A stretch of 64,000 nt of DNA, taken from contig NZ_OY761553.1 in assembly GCF_963664735.1 (NCBI RefSeq), positions 3,779,001 to 3,843,000 of the forward strand, written 5' to 3'. The translations under genes were made by a program, and so were the position numbers. Origin of the DNA: an uncultured Cohaesibacter sp. (GTDB lineage: Bacteria > Pseudomonadota > Alphaproteobacteria > Rhizobiales > Cohaesibacteraceae). The notes beneath the pieces were generated by a model. The model saw nothing but the letters and a program-made list of their open reading frames with translations. It ran no database searches and was not told the DNA's origin. Of this stretch, positions 9,099-18,832 are shown piece by piece; the first letter of the stretch is position 1; every line of letters starts with the position of its first letter.

Positions 9099-9497
9099 CT
9101 TGAGTTATGCTGCGAATGTGTGGCCAATGTGTGATTGGAAAAATCAGAAATTGTCAGGAATTGTAAAAATATCCCATTACAAGCTATTCTGGAGCAAATT
9201 GTGACCGCGTCAGCTAAAGCTACTCATTGGAACCGAATTGTTCCAAATCGGCTTGGCCAGTGCATCCGTGTCTGAACTCTTGTCATAGTCACTGTTGGAC
9301 GTCAAGATTTGTTTTGAACGTGAAGGTTGATCAAGCGGCGGGCAAAATGGCGTTTTTGCTGGCTTGGTGTGCTCTCTCAATGAGCGGGTTTCAGGCAGAG
9401 AGACGAATGGGACAAGGATAGACTAACAAAGCTATTTGCCAGAATTCAAATTAGATAATAGATTGCGCTCGATCCTATCAAGCAAGAGACTGTCATT
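9099..9497. other. Divergent intergenic region, kpsM to glycosyltransferase
   Basis: This 399-nt gap has no supportable gene; a 64-codon frame at 9227-9421 has no ribosome site or family resemblance. It should carry divergent promoters for kpsMTE and the glycosyltransferase gene. The one clear structure is the inverted repeat at 9227-9246. Confidence 0.6.
9227..9246. promoter_or_regulatory. Inverted repeat, candidate operator
   Basis: TTGGAAC (9227-9233) and GTTCCAA (9240-9246) are perfect 7-bp inverted repeats around 6 nt. The size and symmetry suit a dimeric DNA-binding regulator of the capsule genes. The protein that would bind is not known. Confidence 0.4.
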
Positions 9498-10562
9498 GTG
9501 ACCAAATCCACCGCCACCCACTTTTCGCCCCGGCGCATTCTGTTCATTGGGAATTTTCAGCGTAAACGGCGCTGCAATCACTTTTATGAAACGTCATTCA
9601 TCGTCGAAAACGGTCTTATTCGTGCGGGACATTTCGTCCTGACCTTTTCCTTGCGCGATGAGGTGAAACAGCGCCGACTGGCCGCTGCTGTCGGCATGGA
9701 CAAGAAGCTGGCGATGAAGCAGCTTCTTGGTTTGATTGACGAGTTCGATCCGGAAATTCTGTTGTTTGATCATGTTGATCTATTGGACAAGGACGATTTT
9801 GCTCTGTTGAAGGAAAGAGCAAAGAAGGCGCGTTTCGTTCAGTATCATGTCGATTCAACCAAACGTGCATCGGCAATGAACTTCTTTTCAGGGCGAACGG
9901 AGTTTATGGATGTTTCCTTCATCACCAGTGCGCTGGATCGCAAGGTGGAAGCGATTTTCCCTCAAGACGCGCGCATTGCCTATATGCCCAATCCGGTTGA
10001 TGCTGCGATTGAACGGGGGCAGGCCTTCGCGCATGCCAAAGAAGAACTCAAGCGCGATTTTCACTTTTTGGGAGGCATCTGTTCTGACCGGGTAAAGCAG
10101 CTTGATGAACTGCGTCTTCTGTTGCCGTCCACGCTGCGCAGTGATTATGCCGGTGCCATTGTCGGCAAGCCGGACATTACCGGCAATGCCTTCCTTGACT
10201 ATATTTCCGGTTCCGCCATGTCGCCCAGCTTGCAGCCTGAGAGCGGTGTGGAAGAGAGCTATCTTTACGCCTCGACACGCGTGGCCCAGCAAATGGCCTG
10301 CGGTGTTCTAACCTTCGTTCACGCCTCGACAAAGCTCGATGATCTTTATGCCGATGGAGTTGTGCTGTTTCGGGATATCGAGCATCTGGGCGAGCTTGTC
10401 TCGCGCTATCATCATGATGATGAGGAGCGGCGCCGCTTGGCCCAGATTGGCTGGCAGAGCGTGCACGAGCAGACCAATACTGCCCGTGTCTGTCAATATA
10501 TGCTGGATGTTCTTGATGAGCGCGAGGCCATGGATGGTTATGGCTGGCCGTCTCTTCTCTAG
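9498..10562 (+). CDS. CgeB-like glycosyltransferase
   Basis: Probably a GT-B glycosyltransferase acting on the surface polysaccharide. The N-terminal RILFIGNFQRKRRCNHFYE and the C-terminal block (VAQQMACGVLTFVHAS, then DDLYADGVVLFRDIEHLGELVSRYHHDDEERRRLAQIGWQSV) match the donor-binding half of CgeB/Glyco_trans_1_2 proteins, where a loss of the usual acidic loop is common. Translation starts at GTG (9498), preceded by an AAGAGA ribosome site. It is the only plus-strand gene here and converges on a sulfotransferase gene with a 12-nt gap. Donor and acceptor are unknown. Confidence 0.75.
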   Translation: MTKSTATHFSPRRILFIGNFQRKRRCNHFYETSFIVENGLIRAGHFVLTFSLRDEVKQRRLAAAVGMDKKLAMKQLLGLIDEFDPEILLFDHVDLLDKDDFALLKERAKKARFVQYHVDSTKRASAMNFFSGRTEFMDVSFITSALDRKVEAIFPQDARIAYMPNPVDAAIERGQAFAHAKEELKRDFHFLGGICSDRVKQLDELRLLLPSTLRSDYAGAIVGKPDITGNAFLDYISGSAMSPSLQPESGVEESYLYASTRVAQQMACGVLTFVHASTKLDDLYADGVVLFRDIEHLGELVSRYHHDDEERRRLAQIGWQSVHEQTNTARVCQYMLDVLDEREAMDGYGWPSLL

Positions 10563-10574
10563 GGCTTTACGCGA

Positions 10575-11450
10575 CTAGATGCCGATGGCGGCGAGAACGT
10601 CCTCTTCAGAAATGCGCTCCCTGACATTCTGATCGACCTTTCGCTCCTGTGCCGCAAAGTCAAAGTCTTTAGGGATGTCCCTTGGGCGTGATTTGAGATT
10701 GAATACACGGCCAGTCAATTCTGCAAGTCGATCCATATCCAGAGCGCCTTCGGGAATGCCAAGGGCTGCCATCATCGCAAGGACATGCTCGATCTCGTTG
10801 AGTTCCATGATATCAATGGAAAAGGCTGCGAGATTGAGCTTGGCGGCAACTGACGCATAGACTTGCTGCCTTCTCTCGATTTCGCGCGTATACCAATAGC
10901 AAAGCTGGTAGTCGGAATAGTTTTGCCAATCGGGAAGCTCAAGGAAAACATTGTCATCGGGAGACAGATAGTATTTCAAGGCAATTCTGGTTTTACCCGG
11001 TATGGCCTTTCCGCGATATATCGATGATGCAATCAAACGCGGATCACGCTTGAGAAAGATGAAGGATGGTTTCAGCCCCATCTTCAACGTGGGTTCGAAA
11101 TAGCCCTTGCAATAAAGGTGGGACGTTTCAACATAACGCGATGTGCCTGCGTCACAAATGGCGGGCAACTTCCTGTATCGGAGAAAATCTGAGGCCAGAT
11201 CCAGATCATACTGAATGGGCCGCAGCAGGGTCATGAAGGATGGTTCAGGTTCGTGCAGGGACGTCGTGTCTGAAACCGCAGTAAACAGCTGATTCAAGGT
11301 GTCCGAGCCGGACCGACCAGAGGTAATTGTAAAAATCACTTGCCTTTTGTTCACATTGCTTACGAGGGTGCTCAGGCTTTCTGGATTACATACCAGATTC
11401 CTTAGCTTGAATTCGAGTTTTTGCCCGATAACGCGGAAATCCTGTCGCAA
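10575..11450 (-). CDS. Sulfotransferase family protein (first)
   Basis: Likely a PAPS-dependent sulfotransferase. The 5'-phosphosulfate loop is ITSGRSGSDTLNQLF at residues 42-56, and a 3'-phosphate motif FIFLKRDPRLIASSIYRG follows at about 130-147; both are the expected PAPS contacts. HEPEPSF near residue 66 may be part of the substrate site. It is the last gene of a minus-strand run with the acyltransferase (13 nt upstream) and the second sulfotransferase. PAPS is made by cysD/cysNC about 8 kb to the right. The acceptor, presumably a capsule sugar, is inferred from context. No signal peptide is seen, so it acts in the cytoplasm. Confidence 0.75.
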   Translation of the reverse strand: MRQDFRVIGQKLEFKLRNLVCNPESLSTLVSNVNKRQVIFTITSGRSGSDTLNQLFTAVSDTTSLHEPEPSFMTLLRPIQYDLDLASDFLRYRKLPAICDAGTSRYVETSHLYCKGYFEPTLKMGLKPSFIFLKRDPRLIASSIYRGKAIPGKTRIALKYYLSPDDNVFLELPDWQNYSDYQLCYWYTREIERRQQVYASVAAKLNLAAFSIDIMELNEIEHVLAMMAALGIPEGALDMDRLAELTGRVFNLKSRPRDIPKDFDFAAQERKVDQNVRERISEEDVLAAIGI

Positions 11451-11463
11451 GCACCCTCCCCTG

Positions 11464-13488
11464 CTATTTCATCTTTTCAATCAGCTTGTCGATTATATCG
11501 GATTTTTCCTGCGCTTGTTTGAAAAGCCATGCTGAGCCGTCGATCGACAAATGATCATCATCACGATAAATCATCGTGTGATCGGTAAATATGCGACACA
11601 GTCCCCCTTCGCAGAAGAAAGGATCAAATGACACACTATCCACGCGATCGTTGGTCTTTGCCATATCTTTCAAAAGATCTTTGCCAAAACCCAACCGCTT
11701 GTCAATCACAGACAGCGGAATAATGTCGCAATCATCAGCCAGTCGTCCCGCCCAGATATTCTGCATGACACATTTTTTGCCCATGCTGGTATGAAGCGGC
11801 ACCTGATCGAGCAATACGATTTGCGCCTTGCTATGCTGCTTCAGGTAATCGATCATTTGCTGCAAATGAACCCGGATAGCCTTACGTGCCTGAGCTTTGG
11901 TTGCAGAGTAAATGCCAGGCTCAGCAATCAAAGTTACGCCCCTACTATTAACCTCCTTGGGCATAGGGTCTTCATAGGAATGCACATTCCAGCGCCCCGC
12001 AACAAGGATCAGCTTGATATCGGGATAGGCTTCCAAACCGCGTGTAATGTCGTCAAGCAAAGTCGAGCAATCACGCTTCTCGCCCTTGAGGAAGTGATCC
12101 GCTCCGGCAACGGGAAGACAGGCAGATTGGGAAAGCAGTCGCCCTCCCACATGGGCGGCCTCGGCCAGCTTGGATGCAAAAATGCCGTAATGGCCCGCGT
12201 GGGAATCTCCAATTAACAGCAACTTGGGATCGTTTGCCTTTTCCTTGTCTCCCAGAATGCAGTTGGGAGAGGTGACCATGTCCTTGCTTTTCTCACAACT
12301 GCCATAAACCGCCATTTTGCTTTGCTTTTCCAACCGGGCAATGAAAGGCGTGTAGTCTCCGCGCCAGCGCCATCCCTTGGAGAGGTGGGCATATAATCCG
12401 ATAGAGGCAACAAACAGGACGCATGCCAGACCAACGCCTACGACCGCTTTGGAGTTCTGATTTGTCTTGGAGCCGTAGCGGAATGGCCTTTCAATAAAAT
12501 GCAGGCTGAAAAAGGAAAGTGCCAGAATAACCGCAAGCAACCCGGCTTGCGCGGCTGCTGACGGCGCTCCGTAACCGCCAATGTAGAGCACAAGGATGGG
12601 CCAATGCCACAAATAGGCCGAATAGGAGGCTTTGCCCAGTGCTACGATTGGCTTCAGCCGGAACAGGGCACTGGCCGGTCCGCCGCCCACTCCGCCACCA
12701 ACCAGAAGCAGGGCGCTGCCGAGAACGGCAGGAACAGCATAAATTCCGGGAAAAGGCGTAGAGCCGTCCAAGAAGACAACAGCATAAAGGATGAGAGCCA
12801 AGCCTGCGGCACTGATTATGGGAGCCCATTTTTTAATGAAATCCGTTTTCAGATTGACAAGGGCCAGCAAAGACCCGACCGCAAGCTCCCACAAGCGCGA
12901 ATGCAACATATAGTAAGCGACGTCGGGGGCGCTCTTCGTAAGATATTCTGACATCCCCAGCGAAAGCAGGATGATAAAAACAACCGCTTGCTTGCGATAT
13001 TTTCTGAAAGCAGGCAACGCCAGAAGCATCAGCAAGAGCGGCCAGATGAGATAATACTGCTCTTCAACACCCAAAGACCATGTGTGAAGCATTGGTTGTT
13101 CGTGAGCTGCAGGGTCAAAGTAGCCCTGATGATCCTTGAAATGGAGGTTGGCAACAAAGCCTGCAGCAGCAACGATGCTAAGTGCTGTCTCTGAAAAGAC
13201 GGCCGGAGCATCGACAAAGGCCGAGTAGATAAACACGGCAACGCATACACTGAGCAAAGCAGGCAGAATGCGTCTGAAACGACGGGCATAGAAATTCCAG
13301 AGTGAAAAGCTTTTTTCCTCGATCTCCCGGTGGATGATTTGGGTGATCAGAAACCCGGAAATAACGAAGAAGACGTCAACACCGACAAACCCTCCTGGCG
13401 ACAGGCGTGGATTGAGGTGAAACAGGACAACTACAGTAACGGCAAGCGCTCTCAGGCCATCGATGTCAGCGCGATAGTTCATCTTCAT
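11464..13488 (-). CDS. Membrane O-acyltransferase with C-terminal SGNH domain (OafA/YrhL type)
   Basis: Integral membrane enzyme expected to acylate (usually acetylate) surface sugars. The N-terminal acyltransferase-3 domain has YRADIDGLRALAV, FFVISGFLI and LHTWSLGVEEQYYLIWP, with about ten hydrophobic helices to residue 385. The periplasmic SGNH hydrolase-like domain follows, with GDSHAGHYG near 440 and the DxxH-type DDDHLS near the end, so both catalytic parts look intact. A longer reading starts at 13524, but the ATG at 13488 overlaps the upstream sulfotransferase stop as ATGA and sits closer to the conserved start; ATG 13482 is also possible. Confidence 0.9.
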   Translation of the reverse strand: MKMNYRADIDGLRALAVTVVVLFHLNPRLSPGGFVGVDVFFVISGFLITQIIHREIEEKSFSLWNFYARRFRRILPALLSVCVAVFIYSAFVDAPAVFSETALSIVAAAGFVANLHFKDHQGYFDPAAHEQPMLHTWSLGVEEQYYLIWPLLLMLLALPAFRKYRKQAVVFIILLSLGMSEYLTKSAPDVAYYMLHSRLWELAVGSLLALVNLKTDFIKKWAPIISAAGLALILYAVVFLDGSTPFPGIYAVPAVLGSALLLVGGGVGGGPASALFRLKPIVALGKASYSAYLWHWPILVLYIGGYGAPSAAAQAGLLAVILALSFFSLHFIERPFRYGSKTNQNSKAVVGVGLACVLFVASIGLYAHLSKGWRWRGDYTPFIARLEKQSKMAVYGSCEKSKDMVTSPNCILGDKEKANDPKLLLIGDSHAGHYGIFASKLAEAAHVGGRLLSQSACLPVAGADHFLKGEKRDCSTLLDDITRGLEAYPDIKLILVAGRWNVHSYEDPMPKEVNSRGVTLIAEPGIYSATKAQARKAIRVHLQQMIDYLKQHSKAQIVLLDQVPLHTSMGKKCVMQNIWAGRLADDCDIIPLSVIDKRLGFGKDLLKDMAKTNDRVDSVSFDPFFCEGGLCRIFTDHTMIYRDDDHLSIDGSAWLFKQAQEKSDIIDKLIEKMK

Positions 13489-14345
13489 CTGGTGTTCAGA
13501 TCCCGTTGACGCAAATTTTCCCATGCAAAGTCGTAAAGAGCCTGATCCCAGCGGATTAGGGGGGCGAGAATCTCATCAAGCTCCAGATCTTTCTGTCTTT
13601 CCGGTTGTTTTTTGGGTGATGACTTGTTGACATGCTGAACGGGGGCGTCAGGCAATTGCAGCAGGTGGACGATGTTCGGCAGATCTGTCGCTACGGTTTC
13701 CTGAAACCCAACATAGTTGACTTTAGAAAGGTTTTTCTTCGCCGCCTCCAGCAAAGCTGGGCCATTGTCTTGATCTGGATAAATCTCCAGATCTCCAGCA
13801 AATTGTCGCAGGATGAAATTGTCACGCAGATAGCGCAAATCTTCATTGTCGCTTGTAAAGAACTCGATTGCCGAATAGTTGCCAAGGTCCTTGGGTGTGT
13901 AAAGGCGTTTGCCGATATGTTGGCCATCGGGCAGGCTGATGAGGTAATTGTAAAGGGACAACAGGCGCTTTTGGGGATCGCGCAGCAAAGTGAAGCTGAT
14001 GACATTCTGGCCTTGGGTGAATGTCTCGAATGTTCTGAAACTGAAATGGCCGGAAACAAAACTGGCGTTAGCGCAACGATTTATCATTTCGCTATAGTCT
14101 TCGTTTCGTTCCAGAGGCTCGACATTCAGGTTGACCGATTTTTTCGTCCATTGAGGCCAGGTGCAGGCTCGTATATGCTTTTTGGCTGAAGTTCCCGCAC
14201 ATTTGGGCACGTGGATAAAAACAATTTTCGGAGGCCATTGGCCCGTTTTGATACGCCTCAGCACAGCCCGCCACAATGTGCGCAACCGAAGGCTCATCTT
14301 GTGAAATGAAGATGGCCGAGCCGTCAGATCAACAGGTTTATTCAC
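13485..14345 (-). CDS. Sulfotransferase family 2-like protein (second)
   Basis: PAPS-dependent carbohydrate sulfotransferase-like protein. KIVFIHVPKCAGTSAKKHI (residues 40-58) is the characteristic 5'-phosphosulfate loop of the Sulfotransfer_2 family, and FTLLRDPQKRLLSLYNYL (118-135) is the 3'-phosphate site. It differs clearly from the other sulfotransferase in the same run, suggesting two different sulfated positions. It is 11 nt from the upstream glycosyltransferase gene and overlaps the acyltransferase start by 4 nt, so the three are co-translated. No signal peptide; cytoplasmic action before export is likely. Confidence 0.82.
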   Translation of the reverse strand: MNKPVDLTARPSSFHKMSLRLRTLWRAVLRRIKTGQWPPKIVFIHVPKCAGTSAKKHIRACTWPQWTKKSVNLNVEPLERNEDYSEMINRCANASFVSGHFSFRTFETFTQGQNVISFTLLRDPQKRLLSLYNYLISLPDGQHIGKRLYTPKDLGNYSAIEFFTSDNEDLRYLRDNFILRQFAGDLEIYPDQDNGPALLEAAKKNLSKVNYVGFQETVATDLPNIVHLLQLPDAPVQHVNKSSPKKQPERQKDLELDEILAPLIRWDQALYDFAWENLRQRDLNTR

Positions 14346-14356
14346 GTTACATTCCT

Positions 14357-15115
14357 CTAGCCCAGATGCCGTTCCAACATCTTGACGTCTTTAAGCCAGC
14401 GACCAAATGCGATGATCATGGCATAGGCAAAACCGTAGATGCCCGTTCTCCAGCTGTTGCGCAAAAAATATTGGCGCAAGAAATAAAATGGCAGCCCGAA
14501 GATCACCCTGATGACCAGAAACCAATAGGGCTTCAGCTTAGCTTCCTTGGCTCGCCGTGTTGTATTGCTATTTTGTTTCTGCAACAAGTGACCAAGGCTT
14601 TCGAAGGCGTGATGTTGCAACCCGCTTTTGAGGCGCCCCTGCTTGATGTCTTCCGGAATTTTTAGCTGGTCCCAAGCCTTGTGCTCGGGCATCCGTAAAA
14701 CTTTTCGGTTGTAGAATTTGGCACGATTGCTCTGAACGCCGGTGGGCCATACCTTGCCAAATGGCGTTACGACAGCCATCTCCACGCGGTAGACACTGAA
14801 GTCTGGCTCGCCTTTTGCAAAAAGGCTTTTGATTTCAAGAGCAAGATCGTCGGAAACGACTTCATCGGCATCAAGATCGAGGAGCCAGTCATGACTGCAG
14901 GCCTCTTCTCCCACCCGCTTCTGAAAGCCATTGCCCAACCAGTCCTGGTTGACGATCCGAGCCCCCAGCTTGTTTGCAATTTCCAGGGTCCTGTCTGTCG
15001 AGCCAGAATCGACAAGGACCACCTCATCGGCGACCTTGAATGCGGCTTCAATGACAGATCCTATGAGCCGTTCCTCATTCATTGTTCTGATGTAACAGGA
15101 TATCTTGCTTGGCAT
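14357..15115 (-). CDS. Family 2 glycosyltransferase, WaaE/LgtF-like
   Basis: GT-A fold glycosyltransferase. The segment SCYIRTMNEERLIGSVIEA, then EVVLVDSGSTDRT and WLLDLDADEVVSDDL (the DxD metal site) are typical of the WaaE/LgtF branch, which adds glucose to lipopolysaccharide core heptose; a capsule role is also possible. The open frame extends to 15277, but that would overlap the neighbouring gene and adds 54 unconserved residues, so ATG 15115 (MPSKISCY) is preferred, giving 252 aa. A hydrophobic segment near the C-terminus (LVIRVIFGLPFYFL) may associate it with the membrane. Confidence 0.85.
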   Translation of the reverse strand: MPSKISCYIRTMNEERLIGSVIEAAFKVADEVVLVDSGSTDRTLEIANKLGARIVNQDWLGNGFQKRVGEEACSHDWLLDLDADEVVSDDLALEIKSLFAKGEPDFSVYRVEMAVVTPFGKVWPTGVQSNRAKFYNRKVLRMPEHKAWDQLKIPEDIKQGRLKSGLQHHAFESLGHLLQKQNSNTTRRAKEAKLKPYWFLVIRVIFGLPFYFLRQYFLRNSWRTGIYGFAYAMIIAFGRWLKDVKMLERHLG

Positions 15116-15257
15116 GGTCAAACCAACATTTTCTCTTAGGGCTCGTGTCTTCGTGGTTTCATGAAGACTTGTTTCCGCCAAATGATTGAACAGAAAACGG
15201 AAACTAAACTGGCTGGGTGGATGAAATTCCCTACTTAAGAAACGTCCGTTAGCATTG

Positions 15258-16046
15258 TTAACGCGATGCCGCAACAACCATGTCCGGAGAATTGGTTGAT
15301 ATTGTAAGGCCTGCGTCTTTTAGGAGGCGGGTACAATCTTCGACTGTATCTTCTCCCTGTCGCTCTGCACCAGCATCAATGCCAACATGGCGCACCCTTG
15401 AAAGCAAGTTCGAAGCGCCTTTCAGAACTTCCGGCTCGGCTCCTTCAGCATCCATTTTAAAGGCGATGATCGGTGCGTCACCAATATGCTCGGCGATCAT
15501 GTCATCAAGACGCACAGCCGTGAGCTTGAGCTCTTTTGGAGGCACCTTTTCCGATGGGAATATGGAGCTGTCTGCATTCTTTGGTTCAGAGAAAAAGCTT
15601 ACTTCCTTTGCTTCATCCAGAGCGACGCGGGGGTCGTGAATCCAAACCGCACCGGCTGGCGCATGCTGGGCAAGGTTCTTTTTGAGGCAGGATGCGGCGG
15701 CGGGATCAGGCTCGACCACCATTACCTTGTAGCCCAGACCGAGCATGTAAAGCGACCACTCCCCCATATAGCCGCCAACGTCGACTGCCCATGCACCTTC
15801 AGGGGCAGGCCCCACATGTGCCAGATCATAGCGCTTGGCAACCGCAGCCAGACGGGATTTGACGCCGTGGCGGTAATGGCGCCAGCGGCGGAAGCCGGGA
15901 GCGTAAAAGATCTGCCCCTCAACAGAGATTTTAGTTATCCCGTTTTGCTCAACTGCCCAAACTTGAACTCTTTTACGATTACCAAAGAAAATCCGGACCT
16001 TGTTCAGGACCATCTGAAAATATTCAACAGGTTTGTACTCAGACAT
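15258..16046 (-). CDS. FkbM family SAM-dependent methyltransferase
   Basis: Probably O-methylates a sugar of the polysaccharide. AWAVDVGGYMGEWSLYMLGLG is the SAM-binding loop (motif I), VMVVEPDP is motif II, and FKMDAEGAEPEVLKGA is the hallmark FkbM motif. It lies between two glycosyltransferase genes on the same strand, which supports a glycan acceptor. The N-terminal 60 residues contain no known domain. The precise target is not visible from sequence. Confidence 0.85.
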   Translation of the reverse strand: MSEYKPVEYFQMVLNKVRIFFGNRKRVQVWAVEQNGITKISVEGQIFYAPGFRRWRHYRHGVKSRLAAVAKRYDLAHVGPAPEGAWAVDVGGYMGEWSLYMLGLGYKVMVVEPDPAAASCLKKNLAQHAPAGAVWIHDPRVALDEAKEVSFFSEPKNADSSIFPSEKVPPKELKLTAVRLDDMIAEHIGDAPIIAFKMDAEGAEPEVLKGASNLLSRVRHVGIDAGAERQGEDTVEDCTRLLKDAGLTISTNSPDMVVAASR

Positions 16047-16280
16047 GAATTGCTCAAATCGCTGCTTTGAAATCAGAGAACTCTGATTTCCTCCCCCAAA
16101 AGACAGTCGAATACAGAGCTTCTCGGCTCTATGTTTCGATCAATTTCTATTTGTTTCCTTAGCAGCAACTTATATAAATAAGCAATAGTTTTGCCGTGTA
16201 CCGGTACTTTTGTTCAAGAAGTTTTCATAATCTTGCTGTTTTGAAAATAGCCATTTCAACCCTTCCAAAGGCTAGACAAA

Positions 16281-17042
16281 TCAGGCGGCCCCAAATTTGC
16301 GACGTAACCGTTTTACACGTTTTCGAACAGATCGCAGCAATCGCCCAAAGACACTTTTCGGTCTTGCGTGTTGAAACGGGTCCTGAATATGCCTTTCATC
16401 GCCGATGTGGCGAACAGCAGGGTGTTCCAGATTGGCCATCCAGTATCCATCCTGTTTGAAGCGATAGCTGACGTCTTCTTCGCGCCCGAGCTGATGCATT
16501 GGGGCAAATTTGCGGAAGTCCGATATGCGTCTGAGGCCGGGGTTGAAGGAGTAGCTGAAATATTCAGGGTGAAGGGTCGGGTCATAGTGGAAGAATTCCA
16601 GACCATCCAAAGTCTCTACAGGCTGGTTCCTGATCAGAGGATTGAGTTCTGTTCGTGCCCGCAGGCCAACCATGCTGACCAAAGGAAACGCCTGCAAAAT
16701 TGCCAATGACTCGGCAATGAAACCCGGACGCAAGAATTCCCAATCGTCCTCACAGTGAAAAACATAGTCGGTCTTAACCAGTTCATAGGCTCGATCAATC
16801 GACTTCATTTGCCCGAGCTGTGGCTTGTTGAGAATGATGGTCAGACGGGGGTCATCAAAGTCAAGGGACTGATATATGGCATCATTGCCAGAGTCTTCTG
16901 CAATGATGATTTCAGCGATTGGCGCATCGAAATAGCGTAATAGAGACTTCATCGTCCGGTTCAAAAGATCAAAACGATTGCAGCTTGTCACAACAATGGT
17001 GACCGCTGGAAGCTCTTGGTGAATTGATCGGTCTGCGCTCAT
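16281..17042 (-). CDS. Family 2 glycosyltransferase
   Basis: GT-A fold transferase. VTIVVTSCNRFDLLNRTMKSL is the nucleotide-binding start, AEIIIAEDSGND the second strand, and DYVFHCEDDWEFL contains the DxD-like EDDW metal site. GREEDVSYRFK in the C-terminal third may supply the acidic catalytic base. The 253-aa length is normal for small members. It is the first gene of the minus-strand decoration run; 234 nt separate it from the methyltransferase gene, and the AT-rich gap could hold a promoter. Donor and acceptor are unknown. Confidence 0.8.
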   Translation of the reverse strand: MSADRSIHQELPAVTIVVTSCNRFDLLNRTMKSLLRYFDAPIAEIIIAEDSGNDAIYQSLDFDDPRLTIILNKPQLGQMKSIDRAYELVKTDYVFHCEDDWEFLRPGFIAESLAILQAFPLVSMVGLRARTELNPLIRNQPVETLDGLEFFHYDPTLHPEYFSYSFNPGLRRISDFRKFAPMHQLGREEDVSYRFKQDGYWMANLEHPAVRHIGDERHIQDPFQHARPKSVFGRLLRSVRKRVKRLRRKFGAA

Positions 17043-17237
17043 AAATCTTAACTCGTTTTTGGATCAGAAACCCCTGAGATCTCGGTAGGTGGAGACCTCA
17101 CAGCCTTGATGACAATTTATATTTGCTGAAGGGATGCCAAAACATTTTTGAAGCAAAACCTGCTGTCAGACTATAGCCCCACGCGGCGGGGATACTAATG
17201 TCCTCAAGGTGACCTGACAACCCGTCGTAATGCTATC

Positions 17238-17257
17238 CGCACGACAAAGGTCGTGCG
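17238..17257 (-). terminator. Perfect hairpin between polysaccharide genes
   Basis: CGCACGAC (17238-17245) and GTCGTGCG (17250-17257) form an 8-bp stem with a 4-nt AAAG loop. It lies 49 nt beyond the stop of the upstream minus-strand gene. There is no U-run, so it may act as a transcript-end stabiliser rather than a classical terminator. A ten-base near-repeat (GCGTTATCGG, GTGTTATCGG) follows it. Confidence 0.4.
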
Positions 17258-17306
17258 TTATCGGCGCTGCGTGTTATCGGAAACGCTGTTTTGTTTTAAT
17301 CATATT

Positions 17307-18560
17307 CTATGGTTTGATGACGTTCTTTATATATAGACTACGGTTGGTCATGTAACAGCTATAGTGAGCTCTCGATAGATATTGTCTTAAAAAGAAATTT
17401 TCCAATCTCAGATAGGCTGAAAATAGAAAATTTCTCTTCTCTTCATGCATTTTGTCAATCGAGATCTGACCCTCCGGCCATAATGAAAAGCTACTATTTC
17501 TGAATTCTTCTGGAATGATAATGAACAGGTCTTTGGCTCCCATAAAGGGATCCTGGAATTTCAATCCCGAAAATAAAGACGCATCTGCCGCATCGGGATT
17601 TTGAAGAAATTGGCTCAGGCGGGCGAGACTTTCTCGCAAGGACGTGTCTGCACTCTTGCCGCTTACAAATTGCCGGGCGAATAGCTTTACGCCCTCATGA
17701 ATTTCATCGCGGATGTGAGAGGAGATTTCGTCCTTGCCTTGCCGCTCATAGACAGGGTGTCCATCATGGGAAAAATGCAGAAAGCTTCCATGTGGCGCAG
17801 ACAAGATGGCTTCAAAGAAATAGCGATAGCTATTAATCAGGCTTTTGGATGATTTGGCTGGCAGAAAGTTGCCATCAAATCCGAATGCCGGACCAACATT
17901 GGCGGCCAGATTGCGGGCGCTTTCATGAGTAATCAGGTACAAACCCGCGACAGAGCGATTAATCAGCTTTGAGAAAAAGCGCTGAGTGGTCCCCTGATAG
18001 CCTATGTCAACGACAAAAGCATTGGCGTTGCCAACGATAGAGTTCAGATAACAGGTGTATTGCTCAAGGTGGTTTTGGGCTTTTGCTGCTATTTGGGGGG
18101 AAAGCTCAGCAACTATCTGAGCTAAAGATTTCCTGCCTTCTTCTGTCAACAGGGATGTCTGCAGCTGATCTTGGGATATTGGGCCTGCAAGAGGAGCCGC
18201 AAGCGTTTCTTCTTCCCCGTCCGACAGGTGGAATTGAACGGCCAAAGCGTCTTGCACCGATCCTTTGTGCCGAACGCTCTTGAGCGTTTCCATAATGCCG
18301 TCCCGGTCTTTCATGCTCGCAAACCGGATGGCGGAGCGAGAGGCCGGGACATAGCGGCTGAAGCTGATCTCTTCGGGATAAAGGATGTCATATACCTGAT
18401 GAATGAGATATCCATCACGGGCGACAAACAGGAGCTGGGCACCGCTCTGTTCTGCCTTCTTTTCATGAATCCATCGGCAAAATTCAACGATATATGGTCC
18501 CAGGATCAGTTTGCCGAAATTTCTGATGTCATTTTGCAATATGGCCATGGAAATAAACAA
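17307..18560 (-). CDS. Unassigned polysaccharide-locus protein (COG5610-like features)
   Basis: The product (417 aa) is not confidently recognised. The N-terminal block [14 protein letters not shown], then [17 protein letters not shown] and [14 protein letters not shown], and the middle block [16 protein letters not shown] resemble the C-terminal half of COG5610 proteins annotated as HAD-superfamily hydrolases and often found beside glycosyltransferases. The usual N-terminal DVFDT-type HAD motif is absent, so this would be a stand-alone version of the second half. No signal peptide or membrane helix is evident. The second ATG (18548) is an alternative start. It is divergent from cysD, with 272 nt between them. 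No function should be assigned yet. Confidence 0.55.
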   Translation of the reverse strand: MFISMAILQNDIRNFGKLILGPYIVEFCRWIHEKKAEQSGAQLLFVARDGYLIHQVYDILYPEEISFSRYVPASRSAIRFASMKDRDGIMETLKSVRHKGSVQDALAVQFHLSDGEEETLAAPLAGPISQDQLQTSLLTEEGRKSLAQIVAELSPQIAAKAQNHLEQYTCYLNSIVGNANAFVVDIGYQGTTQRFFSKLINRSVAGLYLITHESARNLAANVGPAFGFDGNFLPAKSSKSLINSYRYFFEAILSAPHGSFLHFSHDGHPVYERQGKDEISSHIRDEIHEGVKLFARQFVSGKSADTSLRESLARLSQFLQNPDAADASLFSGLKFQDPFMGAKDLFIIIPEEFRNSSFSLWPEGQISIDKMHEEKRNFLFSAYLRLENFFLRQYLSRAHYSCYMTNRSLYIKNVIKP

Positions 18561-18832
18561 TCAGCAGAGGTCTCGTTTTCGACCATGTTCGCGGCTTGAT
18601 ATGGTGGGGGAACTCTTCATATCTGGCACCTCGTCTTGTTAATCTATTTTTCATGTCATATGCCCCATTCGGGGTCAAGCGGCCAATGGCGGATGGTGAC
18701 ACAGGTTCGGAGCGAGACAGGTTTCTGTCTTTGCTGGCTTTGGTGGAACTGCGCTTTTTCAAAAGTCATTTTGCAAATGGGAATGAGGATGCTACAAGCC
18801 TCTCATACATCGGGACACTGAAAGATTATTCC

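Noticed and set aside
15116-15277. N-terminal extension of the WaaE-like glycosyltransferase
   Set aside because: It would overlap the methyltransferase gene and adds no conserved residues.
18596-18832. N-terminal extension of cysD by 79 residues
   Set aside because: The added residues match nothing in CysD; the conserved start lies at 18833.
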